Below, piece after piece: positions 8,357 to 15,814 of a stretch of 42,562 nt of DNA (position 1 is its first letter; every line of letters starts with the position of its first letter). The stretch lies in NCBI GenBank assembly GCA_031551255.1, contig JAVBNW010000075.1:1-42562 (forward strand), read 5' to 3'. Source of the DNA: JAVBNW01 sp031551255 (lineage in GTDB: Bacteria > Bacillota > Clostridia > Christensenellales > UBA1750). The translations under genes and the position numbers were made by a program. Below the pieces are notes generated by a model. It was not told where the DNA came from and searched no databases. It worked only from the letters and a program-made list of their open reading frames with translations.

Positions 8357-9145
8357 TTACAGGTAGACCTTCTGCTCCGCGCAGTAGTAACTTTTCCTGC
8401 CGCCTACCTCGCTGACGCGGATCGCCTCACCCTTTTCGGTTTGTGTCAAATCCGGCCGGTGAATCTTAAGGAAGCCGCGCTCCTCGCCGCTGATGCTATC
8501 GGGCGAAATCGTCAGAATGCGCTCGATGGCATCGGCAAGCACGGCTTTGGTCGCGGCCACCAGCGTTTCGGCCGTGTGCGCGGGCATTGCGCCACATGTG
8601 GACAAGGGGGATATGCCCGCCGCATAGAGGATCTCGTCGGCATACGCGTTGCCGATGCCGCGTATGGCGCCCTGATAGGTCAACAAATCTTTGATGGTTC
8701 TTCGCGTATTTCCCTTTATCGCCTTCTTAAGATACGCCGCGTCGAACGCATCCGACATGGCATCGGGCGCGCGGCCGATCGGCGGGTTTAGGCTCACCTT
8801 GCACATGGAGGAAGGGTCGGAAAACACCAGTGCGCGGCCGTTGTCAAACGTCAGCGACATGATCTTGCGCTTGACGCCCGGTATGGCCTTGGCCTCTAAG
8901 AGCTGGGCCGCTCCGCGGAGCATCAGGTGCACGCAGAAACGTTGCCCGTTGGATAGCGAGAAGAGCAATTCTTTGCCCTCCCTGGCGACGGACAGCACGC
9001 TGGACCCAACGCATGCTTCGGAGAAGGTCACGACGGGGAGCGCATTTTTGCGGGTCTCATGCATGGTTGCCGCCGTTATGTCAGGGCCGGGAACCAGCTT
9101 ATTCAAGTTGAGCGCAAAAACATGCAAATCGGGCAATTCCGGCAT
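8357..9145 (-). CDS. Fpg/Nei family DNA glycosylase, zinc-finger cysteines absent
   Basis: 262 residues. The N-terminus MPELPDLHVF is the signature of formamidopyrimidine-DNA glycosylase/endonuclease VIII enzymes: Pro2 is the Schiff-base nucleophile and Glu3 the acid. The helix-two-turn-helix DNA-binding part is visible (LTYQGAIRGIGNAYADEILYAAGISP). At the C-terminus the zinc-finger region reads VGGRKSYYCAEQKVYL; only one Cys remains, so the finger is probably a zincless type. Role: excision of oxidised bases. I chose ATG 9145 because it gives the obligatory Met-Pro-Glu terminus and has GGAGAGGTGA upstream; the frame is open further 5' but that part would block catalysis. Confidence 0.9.
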   Translation of the reverse strand: MPELPDLHVFALNLNKLVPGPDITAATMHETRKNALPVVTFSEACVGSSVLSVAREGKELLFSLSNGQRFCVHLMLRGAAQLLEAKAIPGVKRKIMSLTFDNGRALVFSDPSSMCKVSLNPPIGRAPDAMSDAFDAAYLKKAIKGNTRRTIKDLLTYQGAIRGIGNAYADEILYAAGISPLSTCGAMPAHTAETLVAATKAVLADAIERILTISPDSISGEERGFLKIHRPDLTQTEKGEAIRVSEVGGRKSYYCAEQKVYL

Positions 9146-9250
9146 GCTCACCTCTCCGTTTCGCGTGCATTCTAACAGATACCCAGGCAAGGCTGATATC
9201 ATCTTCTCGGTCTTATCAAAAATTTCAGTACGGAGAATATGCCGCGCATT

Positions 9251-9718
9251 TCACCCAATCTCACGCACAGCAGGCTGCTCAAAAATACTCGGTTCCATAT
9301 CGCGAAGCCGGGCGATCAGATATTCTAAGGTAATAGAATCCATCTCTTCCCGAATCGCTTCGCCGATTTGCGCGTAGGGCTCCGCAAGCAGCTGGTAAAT
9401 ATTCTTTCCGAACGGGCACTGTTGCGTCGCGTGGCCGTGGATGCCGATCAGCTCATTAAGCGATGTCGCGTCGACGGCGAAATAAATATCCAGCAGCGTA
9501 ATATCGCGGGGCGCCCTTTTCAGTGTGGCGCCGCCGGGGCCGCGGGCGACGTCGATGATGCCTGCCTTCTTTAGGCTACTGAGCAGCCTGCGGACCTCCA
9601 CGGGATTGTTGCCCACGCTCGAAGCCAGCAAATCGCTGGTTACCCTGCAATCGTTAGGTAGTGCGGCAATCATCAGCAGCATGTGAACGGCTTCCGAGCA
9701 TTTTACGCTGATGCGCAC
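9251..9718 (-). CDS. Rrf2 family transcriptional regulator
   Basis: 155 residues with the Rrf2 winged-helix: MRISVKCSEAVHMLLMIA, the recognition region LLASSVGNNPVEVRRLLSSL and the wing AGIIDVARGPGGATL. The dimerisation helix and a single Cys in QQCPFGKN follow. The three-cysteine Fe-S cluster set of IscR/NsrR is missing, so it resembles the YwnA-like, non-Fe-S branch. Starts at GTG with GAGGGGTGG upstream. It is divergent from the cupin gene, and a palindrome overlapping that gene's -10 box (9801-9821) is a likely operator; regulators of this type usually repress the divergent gene in response to a small molecule or thiol stress. Confidence 0.88.
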   Translation of the reverse strand: MRISVKCSEAVHMLLMIAALPNDCRVTSDLLASSVGNNPVEVRRLLSSLKKAGIIDVARGPGGATLKRAPRDITLLDIYFAVDATSLNELIGIHGHATQQCPFGKNIYQLLAEPYAQIGEAIREEMDSITLEYLIARLRDMEPSIFEQPAVREIG

Positions 9719-9774
9719 AGCTCCACCCCTCGCTCAGTGTAGCAACTTTGCGTAAAAAAATCAAGTTGTAGGTA

Positions 9775-9821
9775 TTGACATTACATCAAATGAATTTATA
9801 ATGTAACTATTCATGTTACAT
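9775..9821 (+). promoter_or_regulatory. Promoter and operator of the cupin gene
   Basis: TTGACA (9775-9780), a 16-bp spacer and TATAAT (9797-9802). An inverted repeat ATGTAAC-N7-GTTACAT (9801-9821) begins at the -10 box and covers the transcription start; the related half-site TTACATC also occurs at 9781-9787. This is the expected position for a repressor site, and the divergently encoded Rrf2 protein is the obvious candidate ligand. Confidence 0.75.
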
Positions 9822-9844
9822 CAAAAATCAGGGAGGACGTATCC

Positions 9845-10237
9845 ATGGCAAAAAACTACAGCACAATGAGCATTGGAACCTTTCACGGCTTGGGCGAAAA
9901 GGGCCGCGTGATGGCCGGGCAAGAACTCGGGCTTACCGGCACGGAAATTTCGCTCAACTATACGCCCGCGGGCAAGTTTACCCCGTTTGTTCACAGCCAC
10001 AAGCTGAACGAAGAGGTATATATCGTTATCAGCGGCAAGGGCGAGTTTAAAGTGGATGGCGACGAGTTCGGCATTGAAGAGGGCAGCATCATTCGCGTGG
10101 CCCCATCCGGCGAAAGGGCGATTAAGGCCGGCGAGGAGGACCTTGTCTACATTTGCATTCAGGCACAAGGCGGTAGCCTAACCCAAGCCACGGGCGACGA
10201 CGGCGTAATCTGTGAAAGCAAGGCATCCTGGATGTAG
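9845..10237 (+). CDS. Cupin-domain protein
   Basis: 130 residues forming one cupin_2 barrel. The metal-binding motif is clear: H50 and H52 in FVHSHKLNEEVYIVISGKGEF, with E56/E57, and the second motif in the GSIIRVAPSGERAIKAG segment. Small cupins of this kind bind a metal and act as isomerases, dioxygenases or sensors; the substrate is unknown. Strong GGGAGG site upstream of the ATG. Single-gene unit controlled by an obvious promoter/operator and divergent from an Rrf2 regulator, which suggests it is induced by the signal that regulator senses. Confidence 0.85.
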   Translation: MAKNYSTMSIGTFHGLGEKGRVMAGQELGLTGTEISLNYTPAGKFTPFVHSHKLNEEVYIVISGKGEFKVDGDEFGIEEGSIIRVAPSGERAIKAGEEDLVYICIQAQGGSLTQATGDDGVICESKASWM

Positions 10238-10260
10238 GAAAAATGACGCGAAGACGGCTT

Positions 10261-10422
10261 TATAGTCGCCGACCTCCAAAACGGTCAAGTCCAGGGACGG
10301 ATGGGTTCCCCTCGCTTTGTCAGGCACAGTCGCCATAGCTACGGCTATGCCTCCTTCCCCTTCCTCGCAAGGAAAACCTCCCGTTCGCTGTTTTTTGAGC
10401 GCTTTGAGGCTCGGTGACTATA
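10261..10422. other. Structured intergenic element with closing stem
   Basis: A 162-bp segment bounded by imperfect inverted repeats (TATAGTCGCCGACC at the left, its near complement at 10408-10422). Inside are two hairpins: CATAGC-TACG-GCTATG (10334-10349), whose loop closed by C-G is a UNCG-type tetraloop if transcribed, and TTCCT-CGCA-AGGAA (10361-10374), which reads as a TGCG loop on the minus strand. No convincing ORF is present. It may be a structured RNA or a dispersed palindromic repeat; strand and function are not known. Confidence 0.4.
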
Positions 10423-10444
10423 GATCAGCATTCGCAGCACAAGC

Positions 10445-10478
10445 CTTTGGCCCGCCGGAAAAGACCGGCGGGCCAAAG
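10445..10478. terminator. Strong hairpin between convergent cupin and CPBP genes
   Basis: Perfect 14-bp stem (CTTTGGCCCGCCGG and its complement) with an AAAAGA loop, followed on the plus strand by CTCTTTATCGAATTTTT. It sits between convergent genes and probably stops transcription from both sides, though neither side has a clean T-run. Confidence 0.7.
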
Positions 10479-10507
10479 CTCTTTATCGAATTTTTCGTAA
10501 AAACAAA

Positions 10508-11278
10508 TTAAGTCAAAAACAGCGAAGCCACAAGGGGGGTGATGACGTGCAGGAAGACATCGGCCGTGAAGTGCGCGATGATGGCGGATTCCAAACCCTT
10601 TCTCCAGTAGAGCCATCCGCAAATCACGCCCGCCGCGCCGTTGAGCAATACGGCGCGCAGGACGACGGCGCCGGTAATGGCGGTCAGGCTGCCCGTGATG
10701 CCCAAATGCCCAAGGCCGAACACCACGGACGACAGGATGATGGCGATCCACATGCCGGTTTTCGTGGGCAAGCCCTCCGGGGTACGTTTGATTCTGGCCG
10801 TGAGCCATGCCAGCACCGACACCACGAACAGCCGGAAGAAGACCTCCTCTGCGATACCGCCGTAAAAGGATGCCAGCAGCCCCTGCCACCACGCAACGTT
10901 GATTTCGGCCTTGAGCATGGACACCGACAGCCCCTGGAAGGGTATGCTCAGCACAAGAATGAGTACGAACACCAGCACGCCCAGCCCGATGGAAGGCAAT
11001 AGGATGAATTTGAGGCGACGGCCCTGGTTTTCGCCGGCCAAAGCGCCCTCTACAATCGGCGCGCCCATGCCCGTGCGCTTAGCGAAGAACAACCCCAGGA
11101 AGGTAATTACGCCGTACGTCACCAGATTGGAGGCGATTTGGACGAAGAAGAGCGCGGGGGTAAATGCCGCCGCCACCGCAGGGCTGAGCGCCAACGTATA
11201 GGGCAGCACCATGGCCGATACGACCGTGCAGGCCGCCAGCAGCACAAAATACAGTTTCCAGTTAATGAGCTTCTTCAT
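10508..11278 (-). CDS. CPBP family intramembrane metalloprotease
   Basis: 256 residues with about seven or eight hydrophobic helices. The CAAX-protease/Abi (CPBP) motifs are complete: EEVFFR (E144, E145, R149), FGLGH (F187, H191) and a third polar helix further on (the VICGWLYWRKG region). These integral-membrane glutamic/metalloproteases include Rce1-like and bacteriocin self-immunity proteins; the substrate here is not known. Its GGGAGGAG ribosome binding site lies within the last codons of the upstream XRE regulator gene, only three bases separate the two genes, and they form an operon; the regulator probably controls the protease. Confidence 0.88.
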   Translation of the reverse strand: MKKLINWKLYFVLLAACTVVSAMVLPYTLALSPAVAAAFTPALFFVQIASNLVTYGVITFLGLFFAKRTGMGAPIVEGALAGENQGRRLKFILLPSIGLGVLVFVLILVLSIPFQGLSVSMLKAEINVAWWQGLLASFYGGIAEEVFFRLFVVSVLAWLTARIKRTPEGLPTKTGMWIAIILSSVVFGLGHLGITGSLTAITGAVVLRAVLLNGAAGVICGWLYWRKGLESAIIAHFTADVFLHVITPLVASLFLT

Positions 11279-11281
11279 GGG

Positions 11282-12397
11282 TTACTCCTCCCGCTTTACA
11301 TAATCGGTAAGCCGCTTAACCGCCCGTTCGTACCGCGCGTCGCCCCGAAGCGCCGCAAAAACCGGATTGAGCAAAACGTCGTTGAGCATGCTCTCCTTGA
11401 TGACCTTTTCGCTTCTGGGCGCGCCAATGCCCAAGGTAGCTTCCTCAAGCCAGGTCTCCATGGCGTTAAAGAAATCGTCTCCATGTAGTTTTAGCGGAAA
11501 GAACCCTTCCGTGCAGATGTCGACGTACTTCGCAAGCATGTCAGCGGCCTCATCCAGGCGGCTGCGCGCGCACTGCAAAAACGCTCCGGTGGAATAGAGC
11601 GAAACCGCCATGCTGGGGTTCAGGGTATCCAGCCGGAAGATCCGCGCCAGGGCTTGCACTCGGTCGAGCGCTTCATCGGCGTTTTGCGTATCGTCCTCCA
11701 TGCGGGCATAGTTGAGCAGCGCGTCAAGCAGAGACATCGCATGCTGATAGACCGAAGTCTGCACGGTTTCCCGCGCCTTTTGGCGATTCCCTAAGAGATG
11801 AAAGGCTTGGGCAATCAACATCTCTTCCTGCATATGGGGGCGAACGGTCTCGCCCAGCAGTTCAAGCACATCCTGCGGTTCTTTGAGCATCATAGCGCAC
11901 AGCGCCTGGATATAGGCCGCGTCCTTGATCAGCCATACATCGTCGCTTTCACCCCTAACCCGGTGGCATAGCCGTGCCGCCTCGCGGAGAATCCCTTCCT
12001 TCTCCTGCGTGGTTTCGGCGAGCATATGGTGGTTGACCAACAAAAGGGCCATTCGGTACAGGAGCGGAAAGCAGGCATAGTACTTCTTGACCGCGCTCCG
12101 GCATTCGGCCAGCGCATCCGCAAAAGGGCCGCACGCAAAAGCATCGGCGAGCCTAATGTACAGTTTTCGGATTTCCTGAGGGGTCATCTGCGGCGTATAG
12201 CCCATCAGCGCGTCGATGCTGATGCCAAAGTACGCCGCGAGCTGCGGTAGAAAGGTGATATCGGGATAGCTTTGCCCGGTTTCCCATTTGGAAACCGACG
12301 CCTTGGATACGCCGATATACTCGGCCAGTTCCTCCTGCGTGATGCCCTTTTCCCTGCGCCTTTGCACGATCACCGATGCGATGCGGATGTCCTTCAT
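11282..12397 (-). CDS. XRE-family helix-turn-helix regulator with helical repeat domain
   Basis: 371 residues. Residues 1-60 are an XRE helix-turn-helix (KGITQEELAEYIGVSKASVSKWETGQSYPDITFLPQLAAYFGISID). The remaining ~300 residues are all-helical with repeated paired helices resembling the TPR-like domains of RNPP/Rgg-type peptide-sensing regulators and of other Firmicutes XRE proteins; peptide sensing is an inference. I chose ATG 12397 because GGGGTGA precedes it and the HTH begins immediately; the frame stays open 66 codons upstream, but that stretch holds the promoter. Co-transcribed with the CPBP protease gene. Confidence 0.85.
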   Translation of the reverse strand: MKDIRIASVIVQRRREKGITQEELAEYIGVSKASVSKWETGQSYPDITFLPQLAAYFGISIDALMGYTPQMTPQEIRKLYIRLADAFACGPFADALAECRSAVKKYYACFPLLYRMALLLVNHHMLAETTQEKEGILREAARLCHRVRGESDDVWLIKDAAYIQALCAMMLKEPQDVLELLGETVRPHMQEEMLIAQAFHLLGNRQKARETVQTSVYQHAMSLLDALLNYARMEDDTQNADEALDRVQALARIFRLDTLNPSMAVSLYSTGAFLQCARSRLDEAADMLAKYVDICTEGFFPLKLHGDDFFNAMETWLEEATLGIGAPRSEKVIKESMLNDVLLNPVFAALRGDARYERAVKRLTDYVKREE

Positions 12398-12442
12398 GCG
12401 TTCACCCCTGTGCCATGAAAAAAGTGAGAATTCATTAACAAG

Positions 12443-12507
12443 AGCATAAGGCATCTCGGAGCTTCTTTCAATGGATTTGCGCGCAACTTTGGTTGAATAA
12501 ATCAACC
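12443..12507 (-). promoter_or_regulatory. Promoter of the XRE-CPBP operon with upstream palindrome
   Basis: On the minus strand TTGAAA (12466-12471), a 17-bp spacer and TATGCT (12443-12448). The inverted repeat GGTTGA-N5-TCAACC (12491-12507) lies about 20 bp upstream of the -35 box and is a possible binding site for the XRE protein itself. Confidence 0.55.
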
Positions 12508-12587
12508 TGTAGGAAACAGCGCGCAACATGCGCACCGTTCGGGGAAAGAAAATGCCGCGGCACTCTTTAGGAAAGAAACCGTTCGCT

Positions 12588-12629
12588 AAAAACAATCCCC
12601 CAAGGCATTTACACGCCGCGGGGAATTGT
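12588..12629 (-). terminator. Intrinsic terminator after small ORF
   Basis: On the minus strand a stem CAATTCCCC / GGGGGATTG, with an 18-base loop, is followed directly by TTTTT. It lies 5 bases past the stop of the 42-residue ORF and closes the dehydratase transcript. Confidence 0.7.
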
Positions 12630-12634
12630 ATGGG

Positions 12635-12763
12635 TTATTTCGGGTTGTGTCCATGTAGATGGTTCATGTCCTTGCCTACTTTTTCTCTCTTGTCCATATT
12701 CTGGCTGAGATTGGCGGGGTTGGTGGGCTTTTCCACCTTGTTTTTCTTCTTGCTCTTGGGCAC
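12635..12763 (-). CDS. Small basic hypothetical protein
   Basis: 42 residues, very lysine- and asparagine-rich (PKSKKKNKVEKPTNPANLSQ...), without hydrophobic segments. I propose the GTG at 12763 because GAGG lies 8 bases upstream; an ATG at 12769 is an alternative. Support for it being real: the ribosome binding site, a well-formed intrinsic terminator directly after the stop, and its position 85 bases behind the dehydratase gene on the same strand. Composition recalls small spore or nucleic-acid-binding proteins, but I do not recognise a family. Confidence 0.5.
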   Translation of the reverse strand: MPKSKKKNKVEKPTNPANLSQNMDKREKVGKDMNHLHGHNPK

Positions 12764-12848
12764 GATCATCACCTCGGAGGTATCATGCGCAAAAACGTCA
12801 AACCTTACCCCGCCCAAAACGCGCCCGGAAATGGGTGAAAGGCTTTGC

Positions 12849-14072
12849 CTACAGGAAGAAATCCTTGTCTTCGGCGCTTAGATACTTCGTCGCTTTGTTG
12901 ATATTGAAGATGACGCCAAGCCCCGGGTTATCCCACACCGTGACGTGTCCATCGCGCAGGAACTGGTTGGGCAGGCCCTCCACGATGTCGTACCACCATT
13001 CCGGATTGCCGAAGGGGTATTCGTACGCTAAGTAGTTCTGGGGCATTGTAGAGCACACATGCGTAAGCGCCGCCATGCCGAAGACGCCGTCAAAGGTGCC
13101 GTGCGGCGCCATATGGATGCCGTGCAAATCGGCGTATTCGGCGATCCACTTAAGCTCGGCTATGCCGCCTACATCCGCGGGATCGGGGCCGACGACATCC
13201 ACCGCGCGGTTTTCAATCAGATCCACGAAATTCTGGCGCAGGAAGATCTGCTCGCCGGTGTGGATGGGCGTGGTGGTGTTGGCGGTAATATCGCGGTATA
13301 CATGCGCCATGGTGTGGGGCGTGTAGTCGCCTGCGATGGTGTCCTCCAGCCACATTACATTGTAGGGCTCAACAGCCTTGGCCAGGCGCAGCGCGTCGGT
13401 TACGGCAAAGCCAGGGCCGCAGTCGAACGCGAGGCCGACTTTATCCCCGACGACGGCCTTGATGCGGGCGATATAGTCGATGCAAGCGTTCAGGCCGCGT
13501 TCGGTTAAAAGGCTCCCGCTGTTCATGCGCGCGCCGGCCTTCACCGGATAGGTGTTGTAGGCGTAGTTGTCCTCGCCAAAGCCCGCGTTTTTAAAGAAAT
13601 CGTTGCTATGCCAAAACGCGGCGGTCTTTACCATGGTAAAGCCTTCGGGCAGCTCGCTCAGGTGCAGGATATTCTCGCCGCGTTTTTCAGGCGTGTCGGC
13701 CACCTTGTGCGGCGGGTTGGGGTCGACAAAACTGCCGTTGTAGACGCGCACGCGGTCGCGCACTTTACCGCCTAAAAGCTTGTACACCGGGATGCCCGCA
13801 TCCTTGCCCGCGATATCCCACAGCGCGATTTCGATGGAGCTGATCACCTTGCCCCAGGGCTTAAACGCGCCCGAGCGTCGCATGCGGCGCATGACATCCT
13901 CTACATTGGTCGGATCTAAGCCCAGGATCATATCCTTAAAGAAGGGAACCAGCGGGCGGACGTAGTCCTTGTTGTTTTCAATCTGGCTGTACCCGTCGAT
14001 GCCCTTGTCGGTTACGATGCGCAACACGATGTTGCTCCCTATGATGGCGCTCTTCAGATCGATAATTTTCAC
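12849..14072 (-). CDS. Enolase-superfamily (mandelate racemase/muconate lactonizing) sugar-acid dehydratase
   Basis: 407 residues with the N-terminal capping domain and the C-terminal barrel. Metal ligands appear to be D217 (LAFDCGPG), E243 (MWLEDTIAG) and E274 (IHTGEQ), with D297/D299 following and H324 (MAPHG) as the likely acid/base residue. This pattern fits acid-sugar dehydratases of the mandelate racemase subgroup (galactonate-, mannonate- or rhamnonate-type); exact specificity cannot be assigned. Starts at GTG, whose AAGGAG site overlaps the end of a 21-codon leader ORF. It lies downstream of the YesM/YesN-like regulatory pair and near a sugar ABC importer, suggesting the dehydration step for an imported aldonate or uronate derivative. 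Confidence 0.88.
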   Translation of the reverse strand: MKIIDLKSAIIGSNIVLRIVTDKGIDGYSQIENNKDYVRPLVPFFKDMILGLDPTNVEDVMRRMRRSGAFKPWGKVISSIEIALWDIAGKDAGIPVYKLLGGKVRDRVRVYNGSFVDPNPPHKVADTPEKRGENILHLSELPEGFTMVKTAAFWHSNDFFKNAGFGEDNYAYNTYPVKAGARMNSGSLLTERGLNACIDYIARIKAVVGDKVGLAFDCGPGFAVTDALRLAKAVEPYNVMWLEDTIAGDYTPHTMAHVYRDITANTTTPIHTGEQIFLRQNFVDLIENRAVDVVGPDPADVGGIAELKWIAEYADLHGIHMAPHGTFDGVFGMAALTHVCSTMPQNYLAYEYPFGNPEWWYDIVEGLPNQFLRDGHVTVWDNPGLGVIFNINKATKYLSAEDKDFFL

Positions 14073-14076
14073 GCGA

Positions 14077-14142
14077 TCACTCCTTTTCGGTTGTATGAGG
14101 TATGCGAAACCAGCGCGCCGAAAAACTCAGAAAAGTTTTCAC
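14077..14142 (-). CDS. Leader peptide upstream of dehydratase
   Basis: 21-residue ORF, KTFLSFSARWFRIPHTTEKE after the initiating GTG, preceded by AAAGGAGGAG about 5 bases upstream and starting about 20 bases after a -10 box. Its TGA stop ends 4 bases before the dehydratase GTG, and the dehydratase ribosome binding site lies within its last codons. This geometry indicates translational coupling: ribosomes finishing the leader would be delivered to the dehydratase start. No obvious amino-acid run suggests attenuation. Confidence 0.5.
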   Translation of the reverse strand: MKTFLSFSARWFRIPHTTEKE

Positions 14143-14162
14143 AGCGCTCCTCCTTTATTAGC

Positions 14163-14191
14163 ATTATATAGCATTTTTATTTATTTTGAAA
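14163..14191 (-). promoter_or_regulatory. Promoter of leader ORF and dehydratase
   Basis: TATAAT (14163-14168, minus strand) with a weak -35 TTTCAA (14186-14191) and an exact 17-bp A/T-rich spacer. A poor -35 behind a consensus -10 is typical of an activator-dependent promoter, consistent with control by the AraC-type response regulator encoded upstream. Confidence 0.6.
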
Positions 14192-14252
14192 TGAAAAAGG
14201 CAACCCTATATCGATGCGTGCAAAAACGCGCGCCGGCCCCTGCGGCACACGC

Positions 14253-15764
14253 TTACTCTCCGCCCGCCTCCGCGCTGCGCTGATATTCCTGCGGGCTCAT
14301 GCCCGTCACCTTGCGAAACACCCTGCTAAAGTAGGAAAACTGCGGATATCCCACCTTTGTTGCCACGCTGCCCACCTTAATGCCCGGGTCCCTAAGCATT
14401 GCCTTGGCGGCGGAAATGCGCTCCGCAGTGATGTACTCGCTGAGTGAAACCCCCATTTCCTGCTTGAAAATGCGCGAAAGGTACACCGGATGCAGATAAA
14501 TATGCGATGCGATAGCTTCGCGCGTGAGTTCCGCATCCAGATTTGCGCGGATAAAGCGGCGTACGTTTTCAATGACCGCGCTGCGGCTGGCCAGGCTGGT
14601 GTCGATATCCTGAATGCAGGCGTCGGTCACCCTGTGCATCCAATCGGCGAGCGCTTCAGGGGTGGCCGTCGTGTGCGCATCTCCGATCAAATCCATCGTG
14701 CGGTTGCTAAAGCCGTAGTCCGCCGCCAACGACAGCACCGCACCGCAAAATTTGTGGCATAGGGCGCGCAGCGCTGTAGGGTTCTTCATGCTACCAACCA
14801 TGTGATCGATTTGGGCGTGAAGCTGCTCGGCCGAACGCCGGATGAACATCGTTTCCCAATCGATGGGGATTGTATCGAGCGGCAACTCCTTCTGTTCCGT
14901 CATCTGGCTCTTCATGCGGTATACCGCCCACCACAACGTTTCCAGAGGGGCCGCATCGCCAATCTTCCAAGCAATCCGGCAGCCAATGTGCCTTCCCAAC
15001 TGCGCAAGCGCATGCTGCAACTGCTCCTCTAAGTCGTCCGGGCGCTCGTATAGAAGCAGCAAAAGATCCATCCCTACCTCATCGATATGGCAACCGCCAT
15101 ATTGGGTGATGAGGGTTTGATCAAGTTTCTCGCCGAGCACCAACGCGGCAATTTCCTCGTCGCTGGCGGTAATAGCCTCGCCATACTCTTCAACCCATAG
15201 CGCAACCGGGGTTATGGTTCTCTGCTGGCCAAGGGTTATTTCATACGCCGCCAACCGCGCATACATGCTTTCCCGGCTAAAGCGGTTGTCGATCACGTTT
15301 CGCCAAAATCGACGCGTGCGTTCGGGCAAGTCTCGGGCAAGCTTTTCGGAGTATTCCTTCCAGCATTCGGCAAAAGCGTTCTTCTGCGTTTCTGCGCGCA
15401 CGGCCTCCAGCGCGCGGCCTACGCAGGCGCGCAAAACTTCGTGATCCGCGGGTTTGAGAATATAATCGAACGCGTTCACTTTCAGCGCATGGCGCGCGTA
15501 ATCAAAATCCGCATGCCCGGTTAAAAAGATGATCTGCGTTAGAGGATACGTTTGCGCCAGCCACGACGCGAACACCAAGCCGCTCTCTTCCGGCATCTCA
15601 ATATCGCATATCACCACGGCGATATCGTTTTGGCGAATGATCTGCTTTGCCTGCTCGGATGAAAACGCTTCAAACACGCTCTCAATCTGCGCTTGGGCCC
15701 AATCGATGCCCTCGCTGAGCCCTTTTACAGCATACCACTCATCGTCCAAGATCAAAAGATTCAT
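14253..15764 (-). CDS. AraC-type response regulator (YesN-like)
   Basis: 503 residues. An N-terminal receiver domain has the acidic pocket D7/D8, phospho-acceptor D54 (VICDIEMP), T82 and K104 (YILKPAD). A middle region of about 250 residues follows, then two AraC helix-turn-helix motifs (residues ~400-495; HPVYLSRIFKQEMGVSLSEY and VGYPQFSYFSRVFRKVTGMS). The sensor kinase is encoded 50 bases upstream on the same strand, so the pair forms one operon. YesN-type regulators activate nearby LplB/YtcP-type ABC importers and carbohydrate enzymes; the likely targets are the divergent importer and the downstream dehydratase. Confidence 0.92.
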   Translation of the reverse strand: MNLLILDDEWYAVKGLSEGIDWAQAQIESVFEAFSSEQAKQIIRQNDIAVVICDIEMPEESGLVFASWLAQTYPLTQIIFLTGHADFDYARHALKVNAFDYILKPADHEVLRACVGRALEAVRAETQKNAFAECWKEYSEKLARDLPERTRRFWRNVIDNRFSRESMYARLAAYEITLGQQRTITPVALWVEEYGEAITASDEEIAALVLGEKLDQTLITQYGGCHIDEVGMDLLLLLYERPDDLEEQLQHALAQLGRHIGCRIAWKIGDAAPLETLWWAVYRMKSQMTEQKELPLDTIPIDWETMFIRRSAEQLHAQIDHMVGSMKNPTALRALCHKFCGAVLSLAADYGFSNRTMDLIGDAHTTATPEALADWMHRVTDACIQDIDTSLASRSAVIENVRRFIRANLDAELTREAIASHIYLHPVYLSRIFKQEMGVSLSEYITAERISAAKAMLRDPGIKVGSVATKVGYPQFSYFSRVFRKVTGMSPQEYQRSAEAGGE

Positions 15765-15814
15765 GTTTCCTCCTTATGCGGGTCGTCTATGCGCCCCCAG
15801 ACCGCCGGCATGCG

